Assembly (NCBI GenBank): GCA_900469965.1
Contig: UBZP01000016.1
Coordinates: forward strand, 17,344 to 81,343
DNA length: 64,000 nucleotides
Origin: Hyphomicrobiales bacterium
GTDB taxonomy: Bacteria; Pseudomonadota; Alphaproteobacteria; Rhizobiales; Rhizobiaceae
Reading direction: 5' to 3'
The notes below the pieces were generated by a model. That model had not been told where the DNA came from, did no database searches, and saw only the letters and a list, made by a program, of their open reading frames with translations. A program made the translations under genes and the position numbers. Of this stretch, positions 42,804-51,738 are shown in pieces. Numbering within the stretch: the stretch's first letter is position 1; each line of letters opens with the position of its first letter.

Positions 42804-43682
42804 ATGACCGAAACTTCGGCGCTCGCCTCGCCCACCCATGCCGTCAACATGCCGGCGCATGTCGACCACGCCCATCTCGTCGTCAGCGACCTGCCGATGA
42901 TGGCGGACTGGTACCGGAAGATCATGGGCCTTTCCGTGCTGGAACAGTCGCCCTCCGGCCAGACGCTCGGCGCCGGCGGCCGGCCGCTCCTGACGCTGTC
43001 GACCGACGCAAGGGCCGCCCGCGCCTCGAAGCGGGCGCCGGGCCTGTTCCACAACGCCTTCCTGGTCCCCAGCCGCCGGGAGCTTTCGCGCTGGCTGGCG
43101 CATGCCGCCCATGGCGGCGTGCAGCTGACGGGCGCCTCCGACCACCTGGTCAGCGAGGCGCTCTATCTGGACGATCCGGAAGGCAACGGCATCGAGGTCT
43201 ATCGCGACCGCAGCCGCGACGAGTGGAACTACAAGCCGGACGGCATGGTGGAGATGTCGACGCTGCCGCTCGACGTGCAGCGGCTCTACGACGAGGCGCC
43301 CAGGGACGAGGCCTGGACCGGCCTGCCGGAGGATTCGGCCATGGGCCACATCCACCTGCAGGTGTCCGACATTCCGCAGGCCGACGCCTTCTTCCGCGAC
43401 GTGCTCGGCCTCGACCTGATGGCGCGCTATCCGGGGGCGAGCTTCTTCGCCTCGGGCAAGTACCACCACCATGTGGCGGCCAATATCTGGAATTCGCGCG
43501 GGGCGGCCAGGCGCGAGCCGGCGATGACCGGGCTTGCCGACTACACGCTCCGCTTCGCCGATGCCGGCCGGCTGCAGCAGGCGGTCGACAGGCTGGAGAA
43601 GATGGAGATCGCCACCACGCGGCAGGGCGGCACCGTCTCGCTGATCGATCCCTGGGGCATCGGCCTGAAGCTGTCGGCGTAG
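42804..43682 (+). CDS. VOC family dioxygenase-like protein (CatE-type)
   Basis: A 292-residue protein with two vicinal-oxygen-chelate modules, like catechol 2,3-dioxygenases of the CatE group. First module residues about 18-140 (VDHAHLVVSDLPMMADWYRKIMGL, then SEALYLDDPEGNGIEVY); second module about 170-290 (MGHIHLQVSDIPQADAFFRDVLGLD, YHHHVAANIW). The metal-ligand residues of the second module are His174-type, His219-type and a terminal Glu-equivalent is not obvious (VSLIDPWGIGLKLS), so activity is uncertain. ATG 42804 follows GGAGACAG. Single gene. Confidence 0.87.
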   Translation: MTETSALASPTHAVNMPAHVDHAHLVVSDLPMMADWYRKIMGLSVLEQSPSGQTLGAGGRPLLTLSTDARAARASKRAPGLFHNAFLVPSRRELSRWLAHAAHGGVQLTGASDHLVSEALYLDDPEGNGIEVYRDRSRDEWNYKPDGMVEMSTLPLDVQRLYDEAPRDEAWTGLPEDSAMGHIHLQVSDIPQADAFFRDVLGLDLMARYPGASFFASGKYHHHVAANIWNSRGAARREPAMTGLADYTLRFADAGRLQQAVDRLEKMEIATTRQGGTVSLIDPWGIGLKLSA

Positions 43683-43727
43683 GGGATTGCGGCCGGGCCC
43701 GGCCTTTCGGGCCCGTTGCGCAGCACC

Positions 43728-44129
43728 TCAGTCGTAGAGGTAATGCTCGTCCCAGGCGTCGCGCGGCACCATTTCGCCGATCCTGAACTTGAAGGCGGTG
43801 ACGTCGAAGTGATCCGGCGTGGTCTCGCACTTGAAGGCGAGCCGGTACCATTCACCCTTGCTGCGGAAGACCGCGCCTTTCGTCTTGAGCATGTTGCCGG
43901 ACGTCGTCGGATCGCCGAACGAATAGGCGATCACCTTGTCGGGCTGGTAGCCCTCCTTGGCCTTGCGGATGCGGCTCATCGCCTCCATGTCGCAGCGCTG
44001 TTCGAGGCGGGTCTGGGGATCGAGCTCCGACAGCTGGCGGCGGATGCTGGCATCCATCGCCGATGCGCCGGGCGCGATGGCGAGAACGCAGACGAACAGC
44101 GGGATGGCGGTCTTCATTCGTATGTTCAC
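43728..44129 (-). CDS. DUF930 domain periplasmic protein
   Basis: A 133-residue exported protein with a signal peptide (residues 1-24, ending ASA) and a DUF930 domain: LSELDPQTRLEQRCDMEAMSR, then VIAYSFGDPTTSGNMLKTKGA, AFKCETTPDHFDVTAFKFRIG. Two cysteines in the mature part may form a disulfide. DUF930 proteins are found mainly in Rhizobiales and lack a known function. A second ATG four codons in could be the real start. Confidence 0.85.
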   Translation of the reverse strand: MNIRMKTAIPLFVCVLAIAPGASAMDASIRRQLSELDPQTRLEQRCDMEAMSRIRKAKEGYQPDKVIAYSFGDPTTSGNMLKTKGAVFRSKGEWYRLAFKCETTPDHFDVTAFKFRIGEMVPRDAWDEHYLYD

Positions 44130-44439
44130 TCCGATGCCGGGACAGCCGCTCCTGCGACAGAAATGGGGCGATTAAGAGTCCGAAACCGGATCCGGATCGC
44201 AATATCCACCGGTCGGAAATGCCAGCTGCACGGCCGCGGGCCGCGCCCGGCATCCGGATCGGCTGCGGCCCGAAACACGCCGGACGTCGCCCTCGATCCA
44301 CGTCTCTGCGCCAACGCCCTTTCATTTGCGCCGGCAATCGCTTTAACTGTGGCCAGGACCTGGCCGCCACGGCTGCGCCCGACGCCCGAATTGCCTGCTC
44401 GCTGCCCGTCTTCGAACGCATTCTGCATGGGAGGCAACC
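44130..44439. other. Intergenic region without recognisable gene
   Basis: About 310 bases between the divergent DUF930 and DUF1254-DUF1214 genes. No conserved frame, no convincing terminator. It should carry both promoters; none is clear by eye. Confidence 0.4.
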
Positions 44440-45786
44440 ATGGACCTTGGACGACGCGTTCTCTTGTCGATGCTGGGCACGGTTTCCGCCCTTGGCCTGG
44501 CCGGTCTTCCCGCCCTCGTGCGGGCGGCGGCCGGCACGCCGGACGAGGAGACCATCACCGACGCCTACCTGTACCTGCTGGCTCGCGTCCTCGTCATCCG
44601 GCAGGAGCGGATCGACAGCGGCGCTGCGGGCTTTGCCTACAACCAGATCAGGTACAACCCGCTCGGCTCCGCCGACTTCGTCAATCCCAACTTCGACGTC
44701 GCCTACCTCGAAGCCTGGGTTGCCGTGGACGAGCGAACGCCGGTGCTCCTCGAGGTTCCCGAGATCACCGGGCGCTACTACACCGCCCAGATCCTCGATG
44801 AATGGGGCGAGGTGATCGCCAACATCAACGAGCGCACCTTTCCCTCCAAACCCTTCGGCCGGTTCGCCCTGGTCGCGCCCGGCTGGCAGGGCAGCCTGCC
44901 CGCGGACACCGCCCGGATCGAGCTGCACGCGCGCAAGGCCAAGCTGCTCGGGCGCGTCGAGCTCAAGGGCGATCCGGAAGGCGCCCTGAGACTTCAAAAG
45001 GCCTTCAAGGCTACCGCGCTCGGCACTCCGGTCATCGCCGCGCCGCCCTTCGTGCCCTCGTTCGACAATGCGCGCCTGATCGGCGCGGCGATCTTCGACG
45101 ATGTCGATGCGAAGCTCGCCAGCGCGTCGGACGTCTCGCCCGTCGCGGCCCGGATGCAGCAGCAGGCACGCGCCGTGGCGGCGCATGTCGCCTCCTCGGC
45201 GGAAGCGCGCGCGGCGGTCGACGGGCTCCTGCACGAAACGGTCATTCCGCAGTTCATCGACTACGCCTTCACCAGGAGCGCCCCCTACCGCAACCATTGG
45301 GTCGGCGGCGGCCCGACCGGCAACTACGGCAGCGACTACCGGTTCAGAAGCGTCGCCAACTATGTCGGCATCTGGGCCAATACCAGCGATGAGGTGATCT
45401 ACTTCGCTGCCACGCGTGACGCCAACGAGAAGCCGCTGAACGGCTCCGACAGCTACGTCATCCATTTCCCGGCCGACAGGCTGCCGCAGTCGGTCGTCGA
45501 TTCCTACTGGTCGGTCATCCTGGTCGGCGTGCCCGACTACCGCGTCGTGCCGAACGATCTGAAGCGCTACAACTTCAACAGCTATTCGGCACTGCAGAAG
45601 GAACCGGACGGCTCGCTGAAGATCGCCATCGGCCCCAGGCCCGTCGCAGGCGTCGCGGAATCGAACTGGCTTCCCTCTCCGCAGGGCAAGCCGTTCTCGC
45701 TGACCTTCCGCACCTATGTGCCGAAGGAAGAGGTCCGGGACGGACGATGGGCCCCGCCGGCGGTGAGGCCCGTCAAATCCGGGTGA
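44440..45786 (+). CDS. DUF1254-DUF1214 fusion protein, secreted
   Basis: A 448-residue exported protein. The N terminus has a twin-arginine-like start (LGRRVLLSMLGTVSALGLAGLPALVRAAA), suggesting Tat or Sec export. An N-terminal DUF1254 domain (FNYNQIRYNP-like start, SADFVNPNFDVAYLEAWV, RYYTAQILDEWGEV) is followed by a C-terminal DUF1214 domain (GSDSYVIHFPADRLPQSVVDSYWSVILV, NSYSALQKEPDGSLKIAIGP, NWLPSPQGKPFSLTFRTY). Function unknown. The same two domains exist as two short genes at 19282-20422. Confidence 0.88.
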   Translation: MDLGRRVLLSMLGTVSALGLAGLPALVRAAAGTPDEETITDAYLYLLARVLVIRQERIDSGAAGFAYNQIRYNPLGSADFVNPNFDVAYLEAWVAVDERTPVLLEVPEITGRYYTAQILDEWGEVIANINERTFPSKPFGRFALVAPGWQGSLPADTARIELHARKAKLLGRVELKGDPEGALRLQKAFKATALGTPVIAAPPFVPSFDNARLIGAAIFDDVDAKLASASDVSPVAARMQQQARAVAAHVASSAEARAAVDGLLHETVIPQFIDYAFTRSAPYRNHWVGGGPTGNYGSDYRFRSVANYVGIWANTSDEVIYFAATRDANEKPLNGSDSYVIHFPADRLPQSVVDSYWSVILVGVPDYRVVPNDLKRYNFNSYSALQKEPDGSLKIAIGPRPVAGVAESNWLPSPQGKPFSLTFRTYVPKEEVRDGRWAPPAVRPVKSG

Positions 45787-45925
45787 AATGAACCGGGCCG
45801 GGTTCGGTCGTTCCTGTCAGCTCTTTCCGAAGGACCCCGTACGGGCGGCCTGGCCGCAACGGCCGGCGAAGCCGGGAACCGCAGGCGGTTCCGTGCGTTC
45901 CCCCTGCAACAAGGGGACCCGCGCC

Positions 45926-47089
45926 ATGCACAAGATTTCGTTGGCATCCATCCAGGAGATTGCACAGAAGCGAGAAGGACGGGCGCTGGCGCGGCAGGGC
46001 GAGGCGGCGGTCCGCCTCGTCGGCGGGGCTGCGGCAGACGAGCCGCCGCCCTCGATCAGCGGACTGGAGCTCTCCTGGCGCTGGGCGATGATCGGCATCT
46101 TCGTCATCATGGCGCTCGGCGCCATCTATCTGATGGCGCACATCCTCATCCCGCTGACGCTGGCGATCGTCGTCGGCCTGATCCTCGGGGTGGCGGCCGA
46201 AAAGCTGAACGACCTCGGCATCCCGCCGTTGCCGACAGCACTCCTGCTGGCGACCGCCTTCGCCACCGGCTCCGTCTTCGCCGTCGCCGCCCTTTCCGGC
46301 CCGTTGATGCGGCTCGCCGCCGAGGCGCCGGAGATCGTCAACGCCACGATCGAGCGGTTCACGCCGCTCTTGAACCGGCTGGAATGGCTGCACCTCGATC
46401 CGCGCAGCTTCACCGCCGGCTCGGTGACGCTCGACGGCTTCCTGGAAAAAGCCGGCAGCGTGCTCGGCATGGTCACGGCCGGCATCACCCCTGCCCTGAT
46501 CCAGGTGCTGATCTTCTTCGCAGCCCTGGTCCTGTTCCTCTCCGGCCGGGTGAAGCTGCGCCGGATGCTGATCCTCGCCTTCCCGCACCGCCGCCAGCGG
46601 CTGACGGCGATCCGGGTGATGAACGCGATCGACTGCTCGCTCGGCTACTATTTCGCCACCGCCTCGCTGGTCTACGGCGTGCTCGGGCTGATCACGACGG
46701 TGATCGCCTTCGCCGGCGATCTCGGCCTGCCCTGGATGTGGGGGCTGTTTGCGTTCGTCTCCTCCTTCGTGCCCTTCCTCGGGGTGACAGCGATGACGCT
46801 GGCGCTCGTGGCCGGCGGCTTCCTGGCGCACGACACGGTGCTGCTCGGGCTGGCGCCGGCGCTGTCCTTCGTCTGCATCCACCTGGTGATCGAGAATTTC
46901 GTGCTGCCGGCGATCATGGGGCGCCGCTTCGAGGTGAACGCCTTCGTCATCTTCACCGCGATCGTGTTCTGGAGCTGGATGTGGGGGGCGGCCGGGGCGA
47001 TGCTGGCGCTGCCGCTCTCGATCATCGGCATGACGATCGCCGACGAGTTGCGCCCGGGCCGCAAGGCGCGGCCGACGCTGCCCGGCTGA
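45926..47089 (+). CDS. AI-2E family transporter (PerM-like)
   Basis: A 387-residue inner-membrane protein with about eight hydrophobic segments, of the AI-2E transporter/PerM family. Signature parts: the N-terminal pair of helices (WRWAMIGIFVIMALGAIYLMA, ILIPLTLAIVVGLILG), the amphipathic middle, and SSFVPFLGVTAMTLALVAGG followed by IENFVLPAIMGRRFEVNAFV, the conserved pore region. Members export autoinducer-2 or act as Na+/H+ antiporters; which applies is unknown. The N-terminal about 50 residues are soluble. Start at 45926 is the ATG closest to the similarity. Confidence 0.9.
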   Translation: MHKISLASIQEIAQKREGRALARQGEAAVRLVGGAAADEPPPSISGLELSWRWAMIGIFVIMALGAIYLMAHILIPLTLAIVVGLILGVAAEKLNDLGIPPLPTALLLATAFATGSVFAVAALSGPLMRLAAEAPEIVNATIERFTPLLNRLEWLHLDPRSFTAGSVTLDGFLEKAGSVLGMVTAGITPALIQVLIFFAALVLFLSGRVKLRRMLILAFPHRRQRLTAIRVMNAIDCSLGYYFATASLVYGVLGLITTVIAFAGDLGLPWMWGLFAFVSSFVPFLGVTAMTLALVAGGFLAHDTVLLGLAPALSFVCIHLVIENFVLPAIMGRRFEVNAFVIFTAIVFWSWMWGAAGAMLALPLSIIGMTIADELRPGRKARPTLPG

Positions 47090-47233
47090 TCTCCGGACGC
47101 GACGGCCTCCTCTCCCCTGCACCTGCCCCTGCCCCCCTGCGCAGGCGGGCGCGGATCGGGTACAATGCGCTTTCCGCCCTTCGGCGGCGCGGCGCCCGGC
47201 CCGGGAGCCGGCCGGTTTCGGTGAGGTCGCGGC

Positions 47234-47860
47234 ATGGAAAGGCGACGACAGGCGGGATACGGCATACCGGCGATCTGCCTGCACTGGCTGATCGCGGGCC
47301 TCGTGCTGGCGCTGATCGGCATCGGCTTTGCCATGCGCCGGACGGAGATCGATCCGGTGCTGCAGTTCTCGCTCTACCAGTGGCACAAGTCGGTCGGCCT
47401 CTGCGTGCTGGTGCTTGCGGCCCTGCGCGAGACCCTGTGGCTCTTCGCCCCCCATCCGCAGCCGGTCGCCGGCCTCGGGCCGATCGAGCGGCAGGCGTCC
47501 TGGACGACGCATGTGCTGCTGGCGCTGCTCTGCCTGCTGGTGCCGCTGTCGGGCTGGGCGGTCGTCTCGACCTCCACGCTCGGCATGCCGACGCTCTTTT
47601 TCGACGTGCTGATCGTCCCGGCGCTGCCGCTGCCGCGCAGTGCGGCGGGCGAGGCGTTCTGGTCGCTGGTGCATGCGGCCACCGCCTACCTGCTCGCAGC
47701 GCTTGCAGCCCTGCACGCCGCCGCAGCGCTCTATCACCACTACATCCGCCGCGACGCGGTGCTCCTGCGCATGCTCGGCCGCATGCCGGCGACCGATCCG
47801 CGAACCGGCGGCCACGGTGGCGGAACAGGTGACGGAACAGGCGGGAGAATGCGGCGATGA
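47234..47860 (+). CDS. Cytochrome b561-type membrane protein
   Basis: A 208-residue four-helix b-type cytochrome. Heme-ligand histidines are visible in each pair of helices: IPAICLHWLIAGLVLALI, YQWHKSVGLCVLVLAALRE, TTHVLLALLCLLVPLSGWAV, and the last helix LAALAALHAAAALYHHYI. It probably carries electrons across or along the inner membrane. It is followed by yceI with a four-base overlap, the same pairing as yceJ-yceI in E. coli. C-terminal tail is Gly-rich. Confidence 0.92.
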   Translation: MERRRQAGYGIPAICLHWLIAGLVLALIGIGFAMRRTEIDPVLQFSLYQWHKSVGLCVLVLAALRETLWLFAPHPQPVAGLGPIERQASWTTHVLLALLCLLVPLSGWAVVSTSTLGMPTLFFDVLIVPALPLPRSAAGEAFWSLVHAATAYLLAALAALHAAAALYHHYIRRDAVLLRMLGRMPATDPRTGGHGGGTGDGTGGRMRR

Positions 47861-48642
47861 GAGAGCGGGCGGAAGACGGAATCGCGGACAGGACGGCAGG
47901 CCGGGCCATCATCCGGGCCACTGTCGGGGCCGTAATCGGGGCGGCACTCAGGGCGGCGTTCAGGGCAGTCGAGACCGTGGTCTGGGCCGCAGCCGGGGCT
48001 CCAGCCGGGGCGACGGCATGGGCTCCGGGTGGCGTGTCCGGCGTCGGGGCGCCGAAGGCTGCGGCATCGGCCGGGGCGCCTGCCCTCGTCGCGCTCGCCG
48101 CCCTGTTTTGCGCCACGCCTGTGCATTCGCGCACGCCGGCGCTCTCCGAGGCGGCCGGCACCTACGACATCGCCGGCTCCTCGCAGATCCGCTTCACCGT
48201 CGACCAGATCGGCGGCGGCGGCATCAAGGGCCGTTTCACGAAATTCTCGGGCGTCCTCAGGATCGACGGCCGCCGGATCGGCGCCTCGACGGTGTCGCTG
48301 ACGATCTATCCGCAGAGCGTCGCGGCGGCCGAGGACCGCATCGCAAACTTCCTCCGCTCCAGCGCCGTCTTCGACGCGGCCGCCTATCCGACCGTGACCT
48401 TCCGCTCGATCGCGGTGCGCCAGACCGGCGAGGATGCGGCGATCGTGGACGGCATGCTGACGGCGCGCGGCATCACCCACAGGGAGCAGTTCGCCGTGCG
48501 GCTGCAACAGCTGGCCGGCCGGTCGATCGCCTTCGCCGTCACCGGCGACGTCTACCGCTCGCGCTACCGGATGGACGTCGGCGTGCCGATCTACCTCAAC
48601 GTCGTCAAGTTCGACATGGACATCCGCGCCGTCAGGCGGTGA
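47857..48642 (+). CDS. YceI family lipid-binding protein with extended N terminus
   Basis: A 261-residue protein whose last about 165 residues are a YceI domain (AGTYDIAGSSQIRFTVDQIG, GRFTKFSGVLRIDG, RIANFLRSSAVFDAAAYPTVTF), a lipocalin-like barrel that binds polyisoprenoids in the periplasm. The first about 75 residues are low-complexity Ala/Gly/Val sequence before a signal-peptide-like LVALAALFCATPVHS. Either the real start is GTG 48034, just before that signal peptide, or the extension forms a long anchor. The ATG at 47857 overlaps the cytochrome b561 stop, which supports coupling at that position. Confidence 0.87.
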   Translation: MRERAEDGIADRTAGRAIIRATVGAVIGAALRAAFRAVETVVWAAAGAPAGATAWAPGGVSGVGAPKAAASAGAPALVALAALFCATPVHSRTPALSEAAGTYDIAGSSQIRFTVDQIGGGGIKGRFTKFSGVLRIDGRRIGASTVSLTIYPQSVAAAEDRIANFLRSSAVFDAAAYPTVTFRSIAVRQTGEDAAIVDGMLTARGITHREQFAVRLQQLAGRSIAFAVTGDVYRSRYRMDVGVPIYLNVVKFDMDIRAVRR

Positions 48643-48838
48643 GACGGCGGCTTCGGCGGAACGTCCTGGATGCGCGGCATCCGGCAGTCCCGGCCGCCCC
48701 CGGGCCGGGCGTCCGAAACACCGGGACGACCCCGCCATCGCGCCAAAGCGTCTTGATGCGCGCCCGGCCTCTCTCTATCTCTGTCGTTCCCGCCGCTCTG
48801 GATCTGCCCGATCCACCGGCCCCATCCGGAGTATCGCC

Positions 48839-50932
48839 TTGTCCGCCTTCAAGTCCCTGCCCGCAGCCCCGATCGCCACGAAGAAGCCGGTCACGGACAC
48901 GCGCCACGGCATCACCCGCACCGACGACTACGCCTGGTTCCGCGCCGACAACTGGCAGGCGATGTTCAAGGACACCTCGATCCTCGACCCGGAGATCCGC
49001 GCCCACCTGGAGGCGGAGAACGCCTATATGGAAGCGGCGATGGCGGACACGAAGGATCTGCAGAAGAAGCTCTTTGCGGAGATGCGCGGGCGGATCAAGG
49101 AGGACGACAGCTCGGTGCCGGTGAAGGACGGGCCGTTCGCCTACGGCACGTCCTACGTCACCGGCGGCGAGCAGCCGCGCTACTTCCGCACCCCGCGCGA
49201 GGGCGGCGAACAGAGGCTCCTGCTCGACGGCGACAGGGAGGCCGGGGGCAAGGGCTACTTCCGCCTTTCCGGCATCGACCATTCCAGCGACCACACGCTC
49301 GGCATCTGGGGCTATGACGACAAGGGCTCGGAATATTTCACGCTGAAGGTGCGCGACCTCGAGACGCTGGAGGATCGCCACGACCTGATCGAGAACACCG
49401 GCGGCGGCGGCGTCTGGGCGCCGGACGGCAAGAGCTTCTTCTATACGCTGCAGGACGAGAACCACCGGCCCTCGAAGATCTTCCACCACATCCTCGGCGA
49501 GCCGCAGTCGCAGGACCGGCTCGTCTACGAGGAGAAGGACCCGGGCTTCTTTATGTCGGTCGGCGGCTCGCTGCTGGACGATTTCATCTACATCGACATC
49601 CACGACCACGAGACCAGCGAATACCGGCTGCTCTCGACGAAGGACCTGCTCGCCGAGCCCGCGATCGTCGCGCCGCGGCAGACGGGGCTGGAATATTCGA
49701 TGACGGAGGGCGGCGACGTCTTCTACATCCTGACCAATGCCGACGGCGCCAAGGATTTCAAGATCATGGAGGCGCCGGTGAACGCGCCGGGCCGGGAGAA
49801 CTGGCGCGAGGTGGTGCCGCACCGGCCGGGCACGCTGATCCTCAACCATCTCGCCTTTACCCGCCACCTCGTCTGGCTGGAGCGCCACGAGGGGCTGCCG
49901 CGCATCATCGTGCGCGACCGCAAGAGCGGCGAACAGCACGCGATCGCCTTTGCGGAAGAGGCCTATTCGCTCGGGCTGTCGGGGGCGGCCGAATACGACA
50001 CCGACGTCATCCGCTTCACCTATTCCTCGATGACGACGCCCTCGCAGCTCTACGACTACGACATGGCGAGCCGCGAGCGCACGCTCCTGAAGACGCAGGA
50101 GGTGCCATCCGGCCACGTGATCGACGACTACGTCACCCGCCGCGTCTTCGCCCCCGCCCATGACGGCGAGCGCGTGCCGGTCACCCTGCTCTACCGCAAG
50201 GACACGCCGCTCGACGGCACCGCCCCCTGCCTGCTCTACGGCTACGGCGCCTACGGCATTTCCATTCCCGCCGGCTTCAACACCAACTGCCTGTCGCTCG
50301 TCGACCGCGGCTTCGTCTATGCCATCGCCCATATCCGCGGCGGCAAGGAGAAGGGCTATGCCTGGTACGAGAACGGCAAGATGGAGAAGAAGCCCAATAC
50401 CTTCAAGGACTTCATCGCCGCGGCCGACTTCCTGAACGAGGAGAGGTTCACCTCCTACGCAAAAATCGTCGCCGAGGGCGGCTCGGCCGGCGGCATGCTG
50501 ATGGGGGCGGTCGCCAACATGGCGCCGGAGAAGTTCGGCGGCATCATCGCCGCCGTCCCCTTCGTCGACGTGCTGAACACCATGCTCGACGACACGCTGC
50601 CGCTGACGCCGCCGGAATGGGCCGAATGGGGCAACCCGATCGAGAGCGCGGCGTTCTACAAGCTGATGGCCTCCTACTCGCCCTACGACAACGTCGCAGC
50701 ACAGGCCTACCCGCCGATCCTGGCGCTCTCGGGCCTGACCGATCCGCGCGTGACCTACTGGGAGCCGACCAAGTGGGTGGCGAAGCTGCGCGAGAAGGCG
50801 ACCGGCGACGCCCCGATCCTGCTGCGCACCAACATGGGCGCCGGCCACGGCGGCGCCTCCGGCCGCTTCCAACGCCTGGAAGAAATCGCCTTCGAATACG
50901 CCTTCGCGATCAAGGTGGCGGGGAAGATGTGA
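48839..50932 (+). CDS. ptrB: S9 family prolyl oligopeptidase / oligopeptidase B
   Basis: A 697-residue serine peptidase: N-terminal beta-propeller (residues about 60-400) and C-terminal alpha/beta-hydrolase. The catalytic triad is Ser549 (GGSAGG), Asp635 (GLTDPRV) and His670 (GAGHGGASG). Segments GYGAYGISIPAGFNTNCLSL and RGGKEKGYAWYENGKMEKK are typical of oligopeptidase B, which cleaves after Arg/Lys in short peptides. No signal peptide, so cytoplasmic. Translation starts at a TTG (48839) with only a weak GGAG upstream; no in-frame ATG lies at a suitable place. Confidence 0.93.
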   Translation: MSAFKSLPAAPIATKKPVTDTRHGITRTDDYAWFRADNWQAMFKDTSILDPEIRAHLEAENAYMEAAMADTKDLQKKLFAEMRGRIKEDDSSVPVKDGPFAYGTSYVTGGEQPRYFRTPREGGEQRLLLDGDREAGGKGYFRLSGIDHSSDHTLGIWGYDDKGSEYFTLKVRDLETLEDRHDLIENTGGGGVWAPDGKSFFYTLQDENHRPSKIFHHILGEPQSQDRLVYEEKDPGFFMSVGGSLLDDFIYIDIHDHETSEYRLLSTKDLLAEPAIVAPRQTGLEYSMTEGGDVFYILTNADGAKDFKIMEAPVNAPGRENWREVVPHRPGTLILNHLAFTRHLVWLERHEGLPRIIVRDRKSGEQHAIAFAEEAYSLGLSGAAEYDTDVIRFTYSSMTTPSQLYDYDMASRERTLLKTQEVPSGHVIDDYVTRRVFAPAHDGERVPVTLLYRKDTPLDGTAPCLLYGYGAYGISIPAGFNTNCLSLVDRGFVYAIAHIRGGKEKGYAWYENGKMEKKPNTFKDFIAAADFLNEERFTSYAKIVAEGGSAGGMLMGAVANMAPEKFGGIIAAVPFVDVLNTMLDDTLPLTPPEWAEWGNPIESAAFYKLMASYSPYDNVAAQAYPPILALSGLTDPRVTYWEPTKWVAKLREKATGDAPILLRTNMGAGHGGASGRFQRLEEIAFEYAFAIKVAGKM

Positions 50933-51147
50933 GGTACGGCCCGCCCCTGAAAGCAGCCGGCCGGTCAAATTTGCGAGGTCTCGGTCTTGCCTTCTGCTGG
51001 AGCGCAGGGGCCGGGCGACCGAGCGTGGCAATCTCTGGCGGACAGTGGTGGCGCGAATTCTCGATCGGTCCAGTGCACGTATCGGGGCCTAGTGGGAACG
51101 TCTCGAAGACCTAGCGGACAGGTAAGCACTATCATGATGATGATAAA

Positions 51148-51165
51148 TAATCATTTATACTACCT
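51148..51165. repeat. Copy 1 of a short A+T-rich repeat at toxin-locus gene ends
   Basis: TAATCATTTATACTACCT lies at the end of the SUFU immunity gene. A near-identical TAATCATTTATGCCTACCT lies at 52418-52435, at the end of the toxin fragment. On the minus strand both place TAAATGATTA at a 3' end, as if cassette borders were duplicated. Confidence 0.45.
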
Positions 51166-51738
51166 ATATTCTATTTCCTGAATCCGTCTTAAGTCCCAAA
51201 TGTCAGGATCCTGAGCTTCAAGCATGTCCTCGAACCAATTCCAACCATGTTTATCTATAAGATAAACTTCGTTATTGGTAATAGGAACCAATAAAACAAA
51301 TATTACAGGAGGAGTTGCATTTCTAAATTCAGAGAAACCATCATCAAACGGGGTTGGATTTGTTGAATAAAGCGCAGTTACCGTTGCCCCCTCAATTAGC
51401 GAATAGCCCATATTGACGACCTCCCCACGCAAGAGAGCATGGCCGCGTTTCATGATTTTCTCTGCACAATAAAGAAGAAATCTAGCTATGCCTTGTTCCG
51501 GAAATGAACTACAGACGGAAATAACAAGTTCCTGCCGGATTGTGCGATTTCCCTTCATTTCCAATATCACATCGCTCAATCCAAGGGTAGCATAAGTCGT
51601 AATACTTTGCTGAGGCTTGCTGTTGAAGCAAACAACCTGAATGGATTGTAGCTTGTCCTCTCCAGACCAACCATGCACAATTTCCCCGAGGTATTGCTCA
51701 AGGTGTTCCGGGAGAGAGCTTTTTTCAGAATCTTCCAT
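51160..51738 (-). CDS. SUFU-family immunity protein
   Basis: A 192-residue cytoplasmic protein of the Suppressor-of-fused family, which in bacteria serves as immunity protein next to polymorphic toxins. Recognisable blocks are an acidic start (EHLEQYLGEIVHGWSGEDK), STITTYATLGLSD-like motif (here SITTYATLGLSDVIL), RQELVISVCSS, FVLLVPITNNEVYLI and the terminal HGWNWFEDMLE. It overlaps the end of the HNH-like toxin gene by 14 bases, so the two are a toxin-immunity pair. Codons are clearly more A+T-rich than in the backbone genes, indicating horizontal origin. Confidence 0.85.
   Translation of the reverse strand: MEDSEKSSLPEHLEQYLGEIVHGWSGEDKLQSIQVVCFNSKPQQSITTYATLGLSDVILEMKGNRTIRQELVISVCSSFPEQGIARFLLYCAEKIMKRGHALLRGEVVNMGYSLIEGATVTALYSTNPTPFDDGFSEFRNATPPVIFVLLVPITNNEVYLIDKHGWNWFEDMLEAQDPDIWDLRRIQEIEYR

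Noticed and set aside
43690..43720. Rho-independent terminator between the VOC and DUF930 genes
   Set aside because: GGGCCC-rich dyads are present but there is no run of T on either strand.
45773..47815. 680-codon open frame on the minus strand
   Set aside because: Antisense to the AI-2E transporter and cytochrome b561 genes; Arg/Gln/His-rich with no recognisable fold.
48632..51031. 799-codon open frame on the minus strand
   Set aside because: Antisense to the oligopeptidase gene whose triad and length are complete; the translated sequence shows no domain.
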